Shown here in pieces: positions 6,842-19,092 of a stretch of 64,000 bases of DNA. The stretch comes from Agromyces mediolanus (GTDB taxonomy: Bacteria > Actinomycetota > Actinomycetes > Actinomycetales > Microbacteriaceae). A program made the position numbers and the translations under genes. Below the pieces are notes generated by a model. That model searched no databases. It saw nothing but the letters and a program-made list of their open reading frames with translations, and was not told the origin of the DNA. Positions within the stretch are counted from its first letter, which is position 1. Every line of letters begins with the position of its first letter. The DNA is taken from positions 248,001 to 312,000 of the forward strand of contig NZ_JAMBNX010000002.1 in assembly GCF_023715325.1 (NCBI RefSeq). The letters are read 5' to 3'.

Positions 6842-9034
6842 ATGAACGATGCACACCTTCGACCCGCCCGTTCCGGAGTGCCGCGCTGGCTCCGCGTGCT
6901 GCTCCCCGCCGTCCTGATCCTGCTCTGGACGGCGGCGTTCGGCATCGGCGGGGCCTCGTTCGGCGCCATCTCCGAGGTGCAGACGAACGACCAGACCCAG
7001 TTCCTCCCCGCGAGCGCCGAGGCCACCGAGGTCCACGCGCTCGAGGAGGGGTTCCGCACCGGCGACGAGGTCCCCGCGATCGTCGTCTACGCGAGCGAGG
7101 ACGGCGCGAAGCTCGACCCTGCGGCGCTCGCTGAGATCGACGACGTCCGCGGGCTCGTGGCCGGCGTGCAGGGCGCGGGGGAGACCTCGCCGGTCATCCC
7201 CTCGGAGGACGGCGCCGCGGCCCAGTTCGTCGTCCCGGTCGACTCCGCAGCGGATGGCGGCGTCGACGAAGTGGTCGGCGAGGTGCGGGACCTCGTCGCC
7301 GAGCATCCCGTCGACGGCGCCACGAGCGCCGTGACCGGGCCGGCGGGGTTCACCGCCGACCTCGTCGCCGCCTTCGCCGGCATCGACGGCCTGCTGCTCG
7401 CCGTCGCGCTCGCCGCGGTGTTCATCATCCTGGTCGTCGTCTACCGCTCGCTCCTGCTGCCGTTCATCGTGCTCTTCACGAGCCTCTCGGCGCTCTGCGC
7501 CTCGGTGTTCGTCGTCGTCGCGCTCGCGCGCAGCGGAGCGATCCTGCTGAGCGGTCAGACGCAGGGCATCCTGTTCATCCTCGTCATCGGGGCGGCGACC
7601 GACTACGCCCTGCTGTACACGGCGCGCTACCGGGAGGCCCTCGAAGCGTCGCCGGGCAAGTGGGCGGCGACGCTGACCGCGCTCCGCCGCGCCTGGGAGC
7701 CGATCGTCGCCTCGGGCGGCACGGTGATCGCCGGGCTCCTGATCCTGCTGTTCAGCGAGCTCAACTCAAACAAGGCCCTCGGGCCGGTCGCGGCCATCGG
7801 CATCGTCGCGGCGATCCTCGCCGCGCTCACCCTGTTGCCGGCACTCCTCCTCTGGGCCGGTCGCACGGCATTCTGGCCGCGGAGGCTCCACCGACCGGAT
7901 GCCTCGAGCATCGGTGGGGCGGCGGAGCCCGAGCTGCCCGCCACCGGGCTCTGGGCGAAGCTGGCGGGGCTCGTGGGCCGCCGCCCCCGCCTCGTCTGGG
8001 TGCTCTCCGTGCTGCTGCTCGCCGGCCTCTCGCTCGGGCTCGCGAGGCTCGACGCCGACGGGGTGCCCTCGAGCGAGTTCGTGCTCGGGCAGTCCGAGGC
8101 CCGCGACGGGCAGGAGCTCCTCGCCGAGCACTTCCCGGGCGGCTCCGGCGCGCCCGCCGCGATCGTCGGCCCGGAGGACGAGCTGCAGGCGATGGCCGAC
8201 ACCGCGCTCGCGACGGACGGCGTGGCGAGTGTCGCCGTCGTCTCGGCGGACTCCCCGTCGGGCACCGCGCCGGTGACGGCCGACGGCATCGGCGCGTTCG
8301 GCCCGCCCGGAACGCCGGCGCCGGAGCCCACGGTCGTCGACGGCCGGGTGCTGCTGCAGGCGACCCTCGACGACGCGCCCGACTCGGCGGCCGCCGAGCA
8401 CACCGTCCGGGCGCTGCGCGACGCGCTCGACGCGGTGTCGGCCGACGCGCTCGTCGGCGGCCCCACGGCCGTCGCCCTCGACACGAACGACGCCGCGATC
8501 GCCGACCGGACGCTGATCATCCCGCTCGTGCTCGCCGCGATCCTCCTGATCCTGATGCTGCTGCTGCGCGCCATCGTGGCGCCACTGCTGCTCATCGCGA
8601 GCGTCGTGCTGTCCTACACGGCGGCCCTCGGTGTCTCGGCCTGGGTGTTCGAGGGGATCTTCCGCTTCCCCGGGGCCGACCCGAGCGTGCCGCTGTTCGG
8701 CTTCGTGTTCCTCGTGGCGCTCGGGGTGGACTACAACATCTTCCTGATGACCCGCGTGCGCGAGGAGTCCCTGCGCTTCGGGGCGCGCGAGGGCGTGCTG
8801 CGGGGGCTCCGCCTGACCGGCGGGGTGATCACCTCGGCGGGGCTCGTGCTCGCGGCGACGTTCGCGGCGCTCGGGGTGCTGCCGATCCTCTTCCTCGCGC
8901 AGATCTCCTTCATCGTGGCGTTCGGGGTGCTGCTCGACACCTTCCTCGTGCGGACGCTGCTCGTGCCGGCGCTCGCCTACGATCTCGGCCGGTCGATCTG
9001 GTGGCCGTCGAAGCTCGCCCGCGGGCGGCGCTGA
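6842..9034 (+). CDS. MMPL-family membrane transporter
   Basis: A 730-residue RND-superfamily protein with two repeated halves, each with an extracytoplasmic loop after the first helix and a bundle of about five helices. The two proton-relay Asp-Tyr pairs are visible as GAATDYALLYTARYRE in the first half and GVDYNIFLMTRVREE in the second, the MMPL signature. Members export lipids or small molecules; the substrate here is unknown. A TAACGT box ends 10 nt before the ATG, so the leader is only a few nt. A large hairpin terminator follows the gene. It is not in an operon. Confidence 0.87.
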   Translation: MNDAHLRPARSGVPRWLRVLLPAVLILLWTAAFGIGGASFGAISEVQTNDQTQFLPASAEATEVHALEEGFRTGDEVPAIVVYASEDGAKLDPAALAEIDDVRGLVAGVQGAGETSPVIPSEDGAAAQFVVPVDSAADGGVDEVVGEVRDLVAEHPVDGATSAVTGPAGFTADLVAAFAGIDGLLLAVALAAVFIILVVVYRSLLLPFIVLFTSLSALCASVFVVVALARSGAILLSGQTQGILFILVIGAATDYALLYTARYREALEASPGKWAATLTALRRAWEPIVASGGTVIAGLLILLFSELNSNKALGPVAAIGIVAAILAALTLLPALLLWAGRTAFWPRRLHRPDASSIGGAAEPELPATGLWAKLAGLVGRRPRLVWVLSVLLLAGLSLGLARLDADGVPSSEFVLGQSEARDGQELLAEHFPGGSGAPAAIVGPEDELQAMADTALATDGVASVAVVSADSPSGTAPVTADGIGAFGPPGTPAPEPTVVDGRVLLQATLDDAPDSAAAEHTVRALRDALDAVSADALVGGPTAVALDTNDAAIADRTLIIPLVLAAILLILMLLLRAIVAPLLLIASVVLSYTAALGVSAWVFEGIFRFPGADPSVPLFGFVFLVALGVDYNIFLMTRVREESLRFGAREGVLRGLRLTGGVITSAGLVLAATFAALGVLPILFLAQISFIVAFGVLLDTFLVRTLLVPALAYDLGRSIWWPSKLARGRR

Positions 9035-9043
9035 CCGCGCACG

Positions 9044-9093
9044 CGAACGCCGAAGGGCGCGGATGCCTCGGCATCCGCGCCCTTCGGCGTTCG
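9044..9093. terminator. Perfect 24-bp hairpin between mmpL and kgd
   Basis: Two 24-nt arms (CGAACGCCGAAGGGCG... and its exact reverse complement) are separated by only two bases and sit between the stops of two convergent genes. This is the strongest hairpin in the window and a bidirectional terminator. Its tip is made of the recurring octamer CGGATGCC paired with GGCATCCG. Confidence 0.85.
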
Positions 9094-9102
9094 TCGCTCG
9101 TG

Positions 9103-12918
<3,816 letters not shown>

Positions 12919-13051
12919 AGCCTCTCGCCCACTCTCTCCGTTGATGAAAGGATTCCGCGGAGATCGGACCGGCCGCGCTCGCGACCGCGCCCCGATCACC
13001 CACCCAAGCCTAAACCCGTTGCGACCCGGCCGAGGACCCCACGCCTGGCAG

Positions 13052-13057
13052 TAGCGT
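13052..13057 (+). promoter_or_regulatory. -10 box TAGCGT for leaderless guaB1
   Basis: TAGCGT is followed by 7 nt and the ATG at 13065. This rules out a GTG at 13056 that would lie within the promoter. Confidence 0.5.
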
Positions 13058-13064
13058 GGGAGCC

Positions 13065-14504
13065 ATGGAGTTCTATCGCACGGCGCCGACGCACGACCTG
13101 ACGTACTCCGACGTGTTCCTCGTCCCGAGCCGCTCCGGAGTTCCGAGCCGGCTCGACGTCTCGCTCGCCCCCGACGACGGCTCGGGCGGCTCGATCCCCA
13201 TCGTCTCGGCGAACATGAACTCGATCACGGGTCCGCGCCTCGCCGCCACGCTCGCCCGTCGCGGCGGCATCGGCGTGCTGCCGCAGGACCTCCACCTGCA
13301 AGACCTGGCGGAGTCCATCCGCTGGGTCAAGGCGCAATCGCCGAGCTTCGACATCCCGCACCGCTTCTCACCCGACCAGACGGTGGCCGACGCGCTCGTC
13401 GCCCTCCCCGCGGCGGCCGGCCACGGCCTCGTGCTCGAGGACGAGCACGGCGGGTTCCGCGGCTGCATCCCGGCCGAGCGGCTCGCCACGGCGCTGTCCG
13501 ACGCGCGGCTCGGCGATCTCGTGCACGGGGGCAGTCCCGCGCTCGACGCCGAGGACGTCGACACGGCGCGGCGCGCCTTCGACCTGATGGTGGAGGCGGA
13601 GCTCGAGTTCGCCCCGGTGCTCCGGCACGGGAAGGTGGTCGGCACGCTCAGTCGGCGCAGCGCCCTCCGCGGCACGATCTACGAGGCGAACGTCGACGGC
13701 GACGGGCGGCTCCGGGTCGCCGCGGCGGTCGGCATCAACGGCGACGTCGAGGCGAAGGCGCGTGCGCTCGCCGCCGCCGGGGTCGACATGCTCGTCCTCG
13801 ACACCGCGCACGGGCACCAGGAGGGCATGGTCGCGGCAGTGCGCCGGGTCCGCGACCTCGAGCTCGGCCTGCCGATCGTCGCGGGCAACGTGGTCACCGA
13901 GCAGGCCGTGGCCGATCTCGTCGGGGCCGGGGCCGACGTGCTGAAGGTCGGCGTCGGACCGGGCGCGATGTGCACCACCCGGATGATGACCGCCGTCGGG
14001 CGGCCGCAGTTCTCCGCCGTGCTCGAGACGGCCGAGGCCGCGACGGCGCTGGGTGCGAAGGTCTGGGCGGACGGGGGCGTGCGCTACCCGCGCGACGTCG
14101 CGCTCGCGCTCGCGGCGGGGGCGGCGTCCGTGATGATCGGCTCGTGGTTCGCGGGCACCATCGAGGCGCCCGGCGTGCTGCGCTCGGACGCGGACGGCCG
14201 CTTGTACAAGGAGAGCTGGGGGATGGCCTCCACGAAGGCCGTCCGCGAGCGCTTCGACCGGCTGTCGCCGTACGAGCTGGCGCGCAAGGAGCTCTTCGCC
14301 GAGGGCATCTCCTCCTCGGCGATCTACCTCGACCCGCTCCGTCCCTCGCTCGAGGACCTGCTCGACATGATCACGTCCGGCGTGCGCAGCTCCTTCACGT
14401 ACGCGGGCGCGCGTTCGCTGGCGGAGTTCCGGGATCGGGCGCTCGTCGGCATCCAGTCGGCGGCCGGATACGAAGAGGGCAAGGCGCTGCCAGTCAGCTG
14501 GTGA
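13065..14504 (+). CDS. guaB1: GuaB1-family IMPDH-like enzyme, probable GMP reductase
   Basis: A 479-residue (beta/alpha)8-barrel enzyme with a CBS pair at about residues 105-200 between barrel strands. The catalytic loop GVGPGAMCTTRMMT carries Cys303, and IVSANMNSITG near residue 48 and WADGGVRYPRDVALALAAGA form the phosphate site. GuaB1 differs from true IMP dehydrogenase GuaB2; the Mycobacterium smegmatis protein has been shown to be a CBS-regulated GMP reductase (GMP to IMP), so that is the best prediction. Leaderless start at ATG 13065. Confidence 0.85.
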   Translation: MEFYRTAPTHDLTYSDVFLVPSRSGVPSRLDVSLAPDDGSGGSIPIVSANMNSITGPRLAATLARRGGIGVLPQDLHLQDLAESIRWVKAQSPSFDIPHRFSPDQTVADALVALPAAAGHGLVLEDEHGGFRGCIPAERLATALSDARLGDLVHGGSPALDAEDVDTARRAFDLMVEAELEFAPVLRHGKVVGTLSRRSALRGTIYEANVDGDGRLRVAAAVGINGDVEAKARALAAAGVDMLVLDTAHGHQEGMVAAVRRVRDLELGLPIVAGNVVTEQAVADLVGAGADVLKVGVGPGAMCTTRMMTAVGRPQFSAVLETAEAATALGAKVWADGGVRYPRDVALALAAGAASVMIGSWFAGTIEAPGVLRSDADGRLYKESWGMASTKAVRERFDRLSPYELARKELFAEGISSSAIYLDPLRPSLEDLLDMITSGVRSSFTYAGARSLAEFRDRALVGIQSAAGYEEGKALPVSW

Positions 14505-14546
14505 CGGATGCGGCGGCTTCCCAGTCTCCGGGCGGGACGCCGCCGA

Positions 14547-14552
14547 TATACT
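14547..14552 (+). promoter_or_regulatory. -10 box TATACT for leader ORF and CNNM operon
   Basis: TATACT is the closest match to the sigma-70 -10 consensus in this part of the window. It would start transcription near 14559-14560, two or three nt before the ATG of the leader ORF at 14562. Confidence 0.55.
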
Positions 14553-14561
14553 GGGCGGACC

Positions 14562-14639
14562 ATGGACGAACCTCCTTCTGCGACCCCGCCCGGCCATAGA
14601 CCCTCGCCCGTGACGCGTCGGGGAGGTGCCCGTGTCTGA
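14562..14639 (+). CDS. Proline-rich 25-codon leader ORF before the CNNM genes
   Basis: Reads MDEPPSATPPGHRPSP and then VTRRGGARV, ending in a TGA that overlaps the GTG start of the next gene by 8 nt. Six of 25 residues are proline, and Asp-Glu-Pro-Pro follows the start at once. Codons are unlike the surroundings (CCT CCT TCT, CAT AGA). It is transcribed from the first nucleotides of the mRNA and covers the downstream Shine-Dalgarno GGGAGG (14621-14626). Proline/acidic leader peptides sense Mg2+ in the enterobacterial mgtL case; the downstream genes here are of the Mg2+-linked CNNM family. Translation is inferred, not shown. Confidence 0.45.
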   Translation: MDEPPSATPPGHRPSPVTRRGGARV

Positions 14640-15957
14640 GTGGATTCTGCTCGGAATCGGGGTGCTTCTCACGATCGGCACGGGCTTGTTCGTTGCGAGC
14701 GAGTTCGCGCTCGTCAACCTCGATCGCGCCGACCTCGAGGCGCGTCGCGCCAGGGGCGAGACCCGCTTGGGTCTCACGATCCAGGCGCTGAAGATCACCT
14801 CCACCCACCTCTCGAGTGCGCAGCTCGGCATCACGCTGACGACGCTGCTCACGGGCTACACGATGGAGCCGGCGATCTCCTCGCTGCTCGCGGGGCCGCT
14901 CACCGCGATCGGCCTGCCCGAGGAGCTCGTGCGGCCGGTCGGGGCGACCACCGCGGTCGTCATCGCCACCCTGCTGTCGATGCTCGTCGGCGAGCTCGTG
15001 CCGAAGAACTTCGCGCTCGCGCTCCCGCTCGCCACGGCGAAGGTCGTCATCCCGTTCCAGACCGCGTTCACCTGGGTGTTCCGCCCGGCGATCGCGGTGC
15101 TGAACGGCAGCGCGAACGCGGTCATCCGCTCCTTCGGCATCGAGCCCAAGGAAGAGCTGTCCGGTGCGCGTTCGGCCGAGGAGCTGAGCTCGCTCGTGCG
15201 CCGCTCGGCGAGCGCCGGGCTGCTCGAGCAGGACACGGCGACGCTGCTCGGCCGCACGCTGCGCTTCTCCGGGCACGATGCCTCCGACGTGATGACCCCC
15301 CGCCCGCGGCTCGCGGCGGTGCAACGGCTCGAACCGGCGGAGGCCGTCATCGAGCTCGCGCGCCAGACCGGCTACTCGCGCTTCCCCGTCTACGACGAGA
15401 ACCTCGACGACATCGTCGGCGTCGTGCACGTGAAGCAGGCCGTCGCGGTGCCGCGCGAGCGCCGCGGCGAGGTGCCGACCTCGGCGCTGCAGTCCGACGC
15501 GCTCCGAGTGCCGGAGACGATGAAGCTCGACTCGCTCCTCGGCGAGCTGCGCGCCCGCGGCTTCCAGATGGCGGTGATCGTCGACGAGTACGGCGGCACC
15601 GCCGGCGTCGCGACGCTCGAGGACCTCGTGGAGGAGCTGGTCGGCGAGGTCGCCGACGAGCACGACCGCACACGCGCGGGCATCGTCCGCCGCGGCGACG
15701 AGATCAGCTTCCCCGGCATCCTCCGGCCCGACGAGCTCGAGGAGCGCACCGGCATCCGCGTGCCCGAGAACGGCGACTACGAGACGGTCGCCGGGTTCAT
15801 CACCGCGGCGCTCGGGCGGCTGCCCGTCGTCGGCGACACCGTCGAGATCGACGAGGGGCGGCTCGAGGTGCGCCGCCTCGACGGCCGCCGCGTCGACCGG
15901 GTGAGGTTCATCCCCACCCCGCTCCCGACGGCTGACGAGGAAGGGGACGAGCGATGA
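14632..15957 (+). CDS. CNNM/CorC-type membrane protein (hemolysin family)
   Basis: A 441-residue protein with a DUF21 transmembrane domain (about 1-190, four hydrophobic stretches; VASEFALVNLDRADLEARRARG and VGELVPKNFALA are typical), a CBS pair (about 205-335; VMTPRPRLAAV, YSRFPVYDENLDDIVG) and a C-terminal CorC_HlyC domain (about 355-430). Homologues such as MpfA and human CNNM export Mg2+ or affect divalent-cation balance. GTG 14632 has GGGAGG with a 5-nt spacer. The stop overlaps the next start (ATGA), forming a two-gene operon behind the proline-rich leader ORF. Confidence 0.87.
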   Translation: MSEWILLGIGVLLTIGTGLFVASEFALVNLDRADLEARRARGETRLGLTIQALKITSTHLSSAQLGITLTTLLTGYTMEPAISSLLAGPLTAIGLPEELVRPVGATTAVVIATLLSMLVGELVPKNFALALPLATAKVVIPFQTAFTWVFRPAIAVLNGSANAVIRSFGIEPKEELSGARSAEELSSLVRRSASAGLLEQDTATLLGRTLRFSGHDASDVMTPRPRLAAVQRLEPAEAVIELARQTGYSRFPVYDENLDDIVGVVHVKQAVAVPRERRGEVPTSALQSDALRVPETMKLDSLLGELRARGFQMAVIVDEYGGTAGVATLEDLVEELVGEVADEHDRTRAGIVRRGDEISFPGILRPDELEERTGIRVPENGDYETVAGFITAALGRLPVVGDTVEIDEGRLEVRRLDGRRVDRVRFIPTPLPTADEEGDER

Positions 15958-16991
15958 GCGACTGGGCCGGCCTCGCCTGGCTGTTCGTGCTGCTGCTCGC
16001 GAACGCCTTCTTCGTGGGCGCCGAGTTCGCCGTCATCTCGGCGCGGCGCTCGCAGATCGAACCGCTCGCCGAGCAGGGCAAGCGCAGCGCCAAGACCGCC
16101 CTCTGGGCGATGGAGCACGCGACGCTGATGCTGGCGATGAGCCAGCTCGGCATCACGATCTGTTCGCTGCTGATCCTGAACGTCTCCGAGCCGGCGATCC
16201 ACCACCTGCTCGAGGTCCCGCTGGCCCTCACCGGCTGGAGCGAGGAGGTGATCGGGACGATCGCGTTCATCATCACGCTGGTGCTCGTGAGCTACCTGCA
16301 CGTGGTGTTCGGCGAGATGGTGCCGAAGAACCTCTCCTTCTCGGTGCCGGACCGCGCCGTGCTGCTGCTCGCGCCGCCGCTGGTGTTCATCGCCCGCATG
16401 CTGAAGTTCGTGATCGTCGCCCTGAACGCGACGGCGAACGGGGTGCTGCGGCTCTTCGGCGTCGAGCCGAAGAACGAGGCGAACTCGACGTTCACGCTCG
16501 ACGAGGTGCAGACCATCGTCGACCAGTCGCGCCGCGAGGGCGTGCTCGACGACGCGAGCGGCACGCTGAGCGCGGCGTTCGAGTTCACGACGAAGCGCGT
16601 CTCCGACGTGGCGGTGCCGATGGACTCGCTCGTCAGCCTCCCGCCGGGGGCGACCCCGCGCGACGTGGAACGGGCGGTCGCCAAGCACGGCTTCTCGCGC
16701 TACGTCATCCTGGGCGACGACGGGGAGCCCGACGGCTACGTGCACCTGAAGGACGTCATCGATCTCGACGACGGCGAGTTCGACGACCCGCTGCCCGCGA
16801 AGCGGGTGCGCCGACTGGTGTCGGTGTTCGACGGCACCGAGGTCGAGGACGCTCTGTCGACGATGCGCCGGCTCGGCACCCATGTCGCCCGGGCCTTCGA
16901 CCGCCAGGGCGCGACGACGGGCGTGGTGTTCCTGGAGGACATCATCGAGGAGCTCGTCGGAGAGGTGCAGGACGCGACTCGGCGCGGATGA
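15954..16991 (+). CDS. CNNM-type membrane protein lacking the CorC domain
   Basis: A 345-residue paralogue of the preceding gene: DUF21 membrane domain (about 1-185; VGAEFAVISARRSQIEPLAEQG, FGEMVPKNLSFS) and a CBS pair (VSDVAVPMDSLVSL, FSRYVILGDDGEPDG) that ends with the conserved VVFLEDIIEELVGEVQD. The C-terminal CorC_HlyC domain found in its partner is missing. Such long/short pairs are common in actinobacteria and may form a hetero-oligomer. Translation is coupled by an ATGA overlap. Confidence 0.87.
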   Translation: MSDWAGLAWLFVLLLANAFFVGAEFAVISARRSQIEPLAEQGKRSAKTALWAMEHATLMLAMSQLGITICSLLILNVSEPAIHHLLEVPLALTGWSEEVIGTIAFIITLVLVSYLHVVFGEMVPKNLSFSVPDRAVLLLAPPLVFIARMLKFVIVALNATANGVLRLFGVEPKNEANSTFTLDEVQTIVDQSRREGVLDDASGTLSAAFEFTTKRVSDVAVPMDSLVSLPPGATPRDVERAVAKHGFSRYVILGDDGEPDGYVHLKDVIDLDDGEFDDPLPAKRVRRLVSVFDGTEVEDALSTMRRLGTHVARAFDRQGATTGVVFLEDIIEELVGEVQDATRRG

Positions 16992-16997
16992 GGCGTG

Positions 16998-17028
16998 CGC
17001 GGCGGCGGGGCGTGCCCCCGCCGCCGCG
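16998..17028. terminator. Terminator of the CNNM operon
   Basis: CGCGGCGGCGGGG, loop CGTGC, CCCCGCCGCCGCG: a perfect 13-bp stem 6 nt after the last CNNM stop codon. Confidence 0.65.
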
Positions 17029-17100
17029 TCGTCGCCTCGGACGCCGGGCGGATGCCGGCAGGCGTAAACTCGTCTCGACCCGAGGAATCGAGATTCACTC

Positions 17101-17532
17101 ATGTTTGAGACGATCCTGGCGACGGCGGTCCTGCCGGCGCACGACCTCGACCGCGCCGAGCGCTGGTGGGCGGAGGTGCTCGGCCGCCAGCCGATCGGCG
17201 GCGAGCCCGGGGGCGAGACGCTGTTCTACGAGATCGGCGGCGTGCCGGTGATGGTGTACCGCACCGGGTTCGCCGGCACCGCGCAGAACACCGCCTTCAA
17301 TCTGCTGACCGACGACCTCGACCGCGACATGGCCGCGTTCCGCGCCGCCGGGGTGACCTTCCACGAATACGAGCTCCCCGGCCTCGGCACGGTCGACGGC
17401 GTCGCCGAGCTCGGCGATGAGCGCGCGGCCTGGTTCAGCGACAGCGAGGGAAACATCTTCTCGCTCAGCGAGCCCGCGGCGGAGTCGGCGGCGCTCGTCG
17501 AACGGCTGCGGGCCCGCGGCCGTTCCAGCTGA
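17101..17532 (+). CDS. VOC-superfamily (glyoxalase-like) protein
   Basis: A 143-residue protein made of two beta-alpha-beta-beta-beta halves: ILATAVLPAHDLDRAERWWAEVLG at the start and GVAELGDERAAWFSDSEGNIFSLSE near the end. The fold hosts glyoxalases, extradiol dioxygenases and antibiotic-binding proteins; the metal ligands are not obvious, so no reaction can be assigned. A TAAACT -10 box at 17065-17070 would give a leader of about 24 nt containing a weak GAGG. It converges with the HAD gene. Confidence 0.72.
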   Translation: MFETILATAVLPAHDLDRAERWWAEVLGRQPIGGEPGGETLFYEIGGVPVMVYRTGFAGTAQNTAFNLLTDDLDRDMAAFRAAGVTFHEYELPGLGTVDGVAELGDERAAWFSDSEGNIFSLSEPAAESAALVERLRARGRSS

Positions 17533-17538
17533 GTGCGC

Positions 17539-18183
17539 TCAGCCGGCCCGCTCGCGGAGCCAGCGCTCGAGGCCCGCCGCGTCGATGAAGACGTGGCCGT
17601 CGCCGCCGACCGCTCGCGCACCCTCGACGTTCTCGGCGCGGTTGTCGATGAACAGGAACTCGCCCGGCGCGATGCCGAGCTCGGCGATGACGTGCTCGTA
17701 GATGTCGGCGTTCGGCTTCACCAGGCCGAGCTCGCCGCTCACGAACACCCGCTCGAACAGTGGGCCGAACGAGCCGTGCCGGAGCCACCCCGAGAAATCC
17801 GCACCCGCGTTGGACAGCAGTGCCAGACGGGTGCCGCCGGCCTGCAGCGCGTGCAGCACGGCGAGCGTGCCCGGGTCGACGCTGAGCCACCCGCGGTGGT
17901 CGATCGCCCAGAGCTCGTGCACGTCGACCGGCGAGAACTCGGTGCCGAGACCCGCGGCGACCGCCGCCCAGTACCCGGCGATCGAGAGCGTGCCCTGGTC
18001 GAGGCCCTCGCGGTGCGCCCAGTACTCCGTCCAGAACGCGGCCTCCTGCCCGGGCGCGACGCGCGCACGGGCGACGAGGGCGGCCCGGTCGGCCGGGCCC
18101 GGCTCCCGGGAGATCACCTCGCCGTAGTCGAAGACGACGACGGCGGGGGAGAGGGCGATGGGGGCGAGGGCTGTCGGAGTCAT
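17539..18183 (-). CDS. HAD-family hydrolase
   Basis: A 214-residue haloacid dehalogenase-like hydrolase of the IA/epoxide-hydrolase-N type. Motif I is VVFDYGEVIS (Asp nucleophile; the usual second Asp is Gly, as in several IA members), motif II LLSNAG, motif III lysine in GLVKPN, motif IV FIDNRAENV. Probable phosphatase of an unknown small phosphate ester. ATG 18183 is 7 nt from a TAGGTT box, so leaderless; that box overlaps the -10 of divergent nnrD. Confidence 0.82.
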   Translation of the reverse strand: MTPTALAPIALSPAVVVFDYGEVISREPGPADRAALVARARVAPGQEAAFWTEYWAHREGLDQGTLSIAGYWAAVAAGLGTEFSPVDVHELWAIDHRGWLSVDPGTLAVLHALQAGGTRLALLSNAGADFSGWLRHGSFGPLFERVFVSGELGLVKPNADIYEHVIAELGIAPGEFLFIDNRAENVEGARAVGGDGHVFIDAAGLERWLRERAG

Positions 18184-18190
18184 CCCCGCC

Positions 18191-18200
18191 AACCTATCGT
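18191..18200. promoter_or_regulatory. Overlapping divergent -10 boxes of the HAD gene and nnrD
   Basis: On the plus strand TATCGT (18195-18200) is 6 nt before the nnrD ATG. On the minus strand TAGGTT (complement of 18191-18196) is 7 nt before the HAD ATG. The two boxes share 18195-18196, and the two start codons are only 23 bp apart. Confidence 0.55.
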
Positions 18201-18206
18201 TGAAGC

Positions 18207-19055
18207 ATGAGCGCTGGTGGATGGCAGGAATGGCGGGCCGAGGACGCGGCGGAGTGGCTGCGGCCAACCACCGCGGAAGACGATAAGTACTCCCGCGGCG
18301 TCCTCGGCGTGGTGACCGGCTCCCACGAGTACCCCGGTGCGGCGCTCCTCGGGGTCGAGGCGGCCACCCGGAGCGGAGTCGGAATGGTGCGCTACACGGG
18401 GCCGCGGCCGGTGCGTGCGCTCGTGCTGGCCCGCGCCCCCGAGGCGGTCACGACCGCCGGGCGGGTGCAGGCCTGGCTGCTGGGCTCGGGAATGGACCCC
18501 TCGCGCCGCTCCTTCGTGCTCATCGGCGAGCTCGAGCACGCGCTCGCCTCCGGGGTGCCGGTCGTGCTCGACGCGGGCGCCCTCGACCTGGTCGGCGCGC
18601 ATTCGGCGCCCACCGTCATCACCCCGCACGCCCGCGAGCTCGCCACCCTCCTCGCCGATCGGGAGGTGCGAACGAGCGTGGAGGAGGTCCGCAGCGACCC
18701 GGCCGCGTGGGCGGCGCGCGCCGCGCGAGAGATCGGTGTCGTGGTGCTGCTGAAGGGCGCGGTGACGCACATCGCCGATCCGGACGGCGCGGCGATCGCC
18801 GTCACCGCGCCGACGCACCGGCTCGCCACCGCCGGCTCGGGCGACGTGCTGGGCGGAATCCTCGGCGCCCTCGTCGCCGGCGCCCACGAGCGGCTCGCGA
18901 ACGACGCGCACGCGCTCGCACCGATCGCCGCCACCGCGGTGCTCGTGCACGGGCTCGCCGCGGAGCGGGCCGTCGCCGCGGTCGACGGCGGGCCGATCGT
19001 CGCCTCCGACATCACCGCGCAGGTGCAGCGGGTGCTGGGGCAGCTCGCGGGCTGA
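18207..19055 (+). CDS. nnrD: ADP-dependent NAD(P)H-hydrate dehydratase
   Basis: A 282-residue ribokinase-like repair enzyme that dehydrates damaged S-NAD(P)H hydrate. It corresponds to the C-terminal YjeF/CARKD domain alone; the epimerase half is absent. GVVTGSHEYPGAALLGVEAA (near 34-52), LLKGAVTHIADPDG (near 181) and GSGDVLGG (210-217, catalytic Asp213) are the family signatures. Leaderless start with TATCGT 6 nt upstream. Confidence 0.9.
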   Translation: MSAGGWQEWRAEDAAEWLRPTTAEDDKYSRGVLGVVTGSHEYPGAALLGVEAATRSGVGMVRYTGPRPVRALVLARAPEAVTTAGRVQAWLLGSGMDPSRRSFVLIGELEHALASGVPVVLDAGALDLVGAHSAPTVITPHARELATLLADREVRTSVEEVRSDPAAWAARAAREIGVVVLLKGAVTHIADPDGAAIAVTAPTHRLATAGSGDVLGGILGALVAGAHERLANDAHALAPIAATAVLVHGLAAERAVAAVDGGPIVASDITAQVQRVLGQLAG

Positions 19056-19092
19056 GCACCGCGCCGGATCGCCGTCGGGAGCCGCCCGGCCG

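Noticed and set aside
17084-17104. Second SigR promoter (GGAAT near 17084) before the VOC gene
   Set aside because: The next GTT is only 14 bp away and would lie in the coding sequence; the spacing does not fit.
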